DNA from: an uncultured Pseudomonadales bacterium
Lineage (GTDB): Bacteria; Pseudomonadota; Gammaproteobacteria; Pseudomonadales; IMCC2047
Direction: 5' to 3'
Length of the DNA stretch: 8,544 nt
Assembly: GCA_947258895.1 (NCBI GenBank)
Contig: CAMYKE010000010.1
Location: 1 to 8,544 of the forward strand
In this document: one piece after another, positions 6,642-8,544 of the stretch
Layout: each line of letters starts with the position of its first letter
Position numbering within the stretch: position 1 is the first letter of the stretch
The notes under the pieces: model-generated
Seen by the model: the letters and a program-made list of their open reading frames with translations, nothing else
Told to the model about the DNA's origin: nothing
Databases searched by the model: none
Program-made: the position numbers and the translations under genes

Positions 6642-6662
6642 GGGGCAGGGCCGCCCTGCCCC
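6642..6662. repeat. Perfect 10-bp inverted repeat with one-base centre
   Basis: GGGGCAGGGC and GCCCTGCCCC flank a single base, inside the codons leading to the first CxxC of the zinc ribbon. It has no T-run on either strand, so it is not a typical terminator. It lies 31 bases from the five-A frameshift site. Its Gly-Arg-Pro-Cys coding explains part of the GC content but not the perfect symmetry. Confidence 0.45.
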
Positions 6663-6713
6663 ATTTGTGCCGGAATCCGGTGTCTGTGTGTTTGCATCCT
6701 GGTCAGAAGGCAT

Positions 6714-6880
6714 GGAAGTCGCGGCGCGCCGAAGGTTACCCGGTCCAGGTGTTTTCGCGTTGTATTGGTTTCACCTGCGGTGAATTGTAAATGCTGTGCC
6801 CGGGAAAACGCCGGGGCGCCAGGTTGCGGGCCAGCGCTCGCGCTCAAACAAACATCAGTCGATTCGGATGCTCCGGATGA
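6714..6880 (-). other. Intergenic gap between the TerB-like gene and the broken gene
   Basis: 167 bases, GC-rich in the middle. I see no open frame that continues either neighbour, no clear hairpin followed by T residues, and no strong promoter. A reading frame crosses it, but its product is Pro/Thr/Arg-rich shadow sequence. Confidence 0.4.
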
Positions 6881-8544
6881 TTACGCACATCGATTCTGTA
6901 TCATGTGTACAATCTCACGCTCCTGCTCAAGATAGACACCGTCGGCAAAGGCAACAGATGAGGCAATGAACGGCATCAGTGAGGACAGTAAGGGCAAATG
7001 CCTGAATCCTTTCAGCCGTTCCTCCAACTGCAACTCCTCCCTTTCTATCAGATCGATGCAATGATCGAATTCCTTTTCCGCGCTGTCGATATCCACATCC
7101 GAGTTTGGCAATCCCGCCAAATGCCCGCAAATAATATGATAAACGTCCCGCTCGTTGCGGTTTACATCGTTATCGATCGCAGCGATCGACGCGGCGACGG
7201 CGGCTATGGCCCGAATGAGCTCATCAGGTGTAAGGTTTCTGATTTCCGCCGCGAGCCCTTTTTTATTCATGGTGATCAAGCGGCCTGCAATCTGGTCAGG
7301 GGCCTTGGAGCGATTGATATAAAACCACATCGGCACCAGCCAGCCAACCACCGCGGCCACGGCCATCCCCCTGATCACCAGCCATTCTGCGGAAAGCGGG
7401 TTCTTCTCTATCCACTCTGGCCCCCTGGTTGCGGAGCCTTCAAACCAACCCTTTCCGTCCATCCAGCAGTAGGCGATTACCGAGGCAATACCGAGTGCTG
7501 CTATTGAAACACCGACATCGAAAAAACGCTGGCTCAATTTCAATCTGCCGCTCATGCCATGACTCTGGTGGTAATCGAGGATCCAGGAGATGGATACCGC
7601 CAGTGCCAGTGATTGCAACGCATATGGATAACTCCATTTGATACTGGTGAGCACCTGCTCCATATTTTCGTCACTCTCTGTTCCCTGGAGCATAGCTACG
7701 ATATAGCGATAGCTAAAGCTGACAAATAGCCAGCTAAGTGCGGTAATAATACCGACCGCCACATAGGCGCTCCAGGATCTCTGCCGAGTGAGTTCGTTAT
7801 AGCCCATGCCTACCCGGCGCTTGAGATCGAGCGCGATAATCAGCGCTGCGCCATAGGTAAAGAGCATCAGGAACGTCAGGAAAAAGACATTGCCAAATTC
7901 TTTTTTTTCTTTCGGGAGCTCCTGGGCAACGGCGAGTACCAGGAAGGTTAAAAATATTGCGATCAGCGCACCGGCGATCTGGCGCCCGGACAATCCTTCG
8001 TAACCTATCGTGCCCCCTTCGAAACCAAGCTGTGAAACTCGCGAGCGCCGACCACTCTCGGATAACTCGGCGCTGCATGTGGCTTTCGCGACAAAAACCG
8101 TGATATCCCGAAACAACGACGAGATGGATTTGTCAAGAAACCTCTCCATTTTCGCCCGAACATGTTCTTCCAGTGGCTCGGTTTTTAAATCCCGATATTC
8201 GTTATTAATTTCGTCGCGCTGCTCTGTCAGTTTGTCCACTTCATCTTTGTGCAATTGCATGTAACGCCGCAGGCGGCCATTGTCATCCTGCTGCCATTCC
8301 TCGATGCTGTCGATCAACGCATTGCTGCGCGCCCAGCGATAATCGAGATTGATACCCGCCTCCAATTCCAGCGCATGGAACTCCAGTTGCAAGGTGTTGC
8401 GGAGATTCCGGAGTTGCTTGGTTTGCCGGGGAGAAAAATTAAACGGTGCGCGGCGCATCGCAGCAGCCATTTTCTGGACGTGATGGGGAATATGGCCCCG
8501 ATCCCAAAAGGTATTCAGCAACGCCTGGTCATAACGCGACAGAT
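6881..8544 (-). CDS. Six-helix membrane protein with C-terminal TerB-like domain (5' end outside window)
   Basis: The frame is open to the right edge (LSRYDQALLNTFWDRG), so the true start is outside; the TTG at 8521 has no special claim. Counting from that TTG, residues 75-135 are highly charged and helical, probably coiled coil. Six hydrophobic helices lie at about 180-200, 212-232, 250-273, 298-315, 333-352 and 382-401. Residues 434-546 look like a TerB/DjlA-N-type all-helical domain with two acidic half-motifs: AASIAAIDNDVNRNERDV (443-460) and SSVAFADGVYLEQEREIV (521-538). TerB domains are known from tellurite-resistance and stress-response systems and bind metal or act as sensors at the membrane. 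There is no signal peptide in view. It lies 167 bases upstream of the broken zinc-ribbon gene, so co-transcription is possible but not evident. Domain call is by motif reading; the specific role is unknown. Confidence 0.85.
   Translation of the reverse strand, partial: LSRYDQALLNTFWDRGHIPHHVQKMAAAMRRAPFNFSPRQTKQLRNLRNTLQLEFHALELEAGINLDYRWARSNALIDSIEEWQQDDNGRLRRYMQLHKDEVDKLTEQRDEINNEYRDLKTEPLEEHVRAKMERFLDKSISSLFRDITVFVAKATCSAELSESGRRSRVSQLGFEGGTIGYEGLSGRQIAGALIAIFLTFLVLAVAQELPKEKKEFGNVFFLTFLMLFTYGAALIIALDLKRRVGMGYNELTRQRSWSAYVAVGIITALSWLFVSFSYRYIVAMLQGTESDENMEQVLTSIKWSYPYALQSLALAVSISWILDYHQSHGMSGRLKLSQRFFDVGVSIAALGIASVIAYCWMDGKGWFEGSATRGPEWIEKNPLSAEWLVIRGMAVAAVVGWLVPMWFYINRSKAPDQIAGRLITMNKKGLAAEIRNLTPDELIRAIAAVAASIAAIDNDVNRNERDVYHIICGHLAGLPNSDVDIDSAEKEFDHCIDLIEREELQLEERLKGFRHLPLLSSLMPFIASSVAFADGVYLEQEREIVHMIQNRCA

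Larger units (their letters stand above)
5409..6713 (-). pseudogene. Broken gene: zinc ribbon, membrane helix, TPR-like helices, PDZ
   Basis: Reading across three frames restores one protein of about 434 residues. Frame 1 from ATG 6713 gives a Gly/Thr-rich start, then CPSCAEPILAAAK; after the five-A run the next frame continues CKHCGEFVDPNS, completing a CxxC...CxxC ribbon of the UPF0547 type with the usual ten-residue spacing only if one A is added. That second frame gives a membrane helix (VAVIGLFTAGLSVFYAL) and TPR-like helices up to LRDIEW, then shifts +1 near the GGGG at 6278-6281 into RMKILDGYRLLESERDEL and more helices. A TAG at 5928-5930 then stands in frame between QLRS and RDILQQSG, ahead of the PDZ domain. 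The two indels cancel, so start and final stop are in one frame. No Shine-Dalgarno is obvious at 6713. Likely a membrane-tethered protein-interaction or quality-control factor when intact. Genuine decay or sequencing error are both possible. Confidence 0.7.

Noticed and set aside
6602..6847. 81-codon minus-strand frame over the gap and zinc-ribbon start
   Set aside because: It reads the first zinc-ribbon CxxC out of frame and gives Pro/Thr/Arg-rich sequence without motifs.
6998..7507. 169-codon plus-strand frame opposite the TerB-like gene
   Set aside because: It lies wholly within a continuous minus-strand frame with membrane helices and a recognisable domain; no independent evidence.

Overview
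All credible genes in this window lie on the minus strand, so transcription runs from high to low coordinates. Base composition is moderate (roughly mid-50s % GC by eye) with ordinary bacterial Shine-Dalgarno spacing. Protein style and Sec-type signal peptides suggest a Gram-negative proteobacterium, possibly a gammaproteobacterium; this is an impression, not a placement. No tRNA, rRNA, CRISPR array, insertion sequence or phage gene was seen.

Right third (6881-8544): the 3' part of a gene that enters from beyond the window. It encodes a six-helix membrane protein with a coiled-coil-like N-terminal region and a C-terminal TerB-like domain.

Middle (5409-6713): the remains of what looks like one gene of about 434 codons, with the architecture zinc ribbon, membrane helix, TPR-like helices, PDZ domain. 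As given, the reading frame is broken three times: a -1 shift at a run of five A, a compensating +1 shift near a run of four G, and an in-frame TAG just before the PDZ part. Real decay and sequence error both remain possible.

Left part (1-5340): a tight four-gene block. It starts with a 971-residue secreted haem peroxidase of the animal-peroxidase superfamily. Its motifs match plant-type fatty-acid alpha-dioxygenases and cyclooxygenases: a Tyr-x-x-His radical/proximal pair, the distal His, and the His/Thr/Arg set that holds the fatty-acid carboxylate. After 12 bases follows a secreted small catalase-like haem protein with the haem-ligand Tyr kept but Gln where the distal His is expected. A four-base ATGA overlap leads to a 151-residue conserved protein of unknown function. 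After 41 bases comes a membrane-anchored protein with a ferredoxin-like-looking N-terminal module, cut off by the left edge.

Together the left block looks like a candidate oxylipin pathway: a dioxygenase would make a fatty-acid hydroperoxide and a catalase-fold enzyme would convert it, as catalase-related allene oxide synthases and hydroperoxide lyases do for lipoxygenase products. The pathway assignment is inference; the motifs and the gene order are visible in the sequence.
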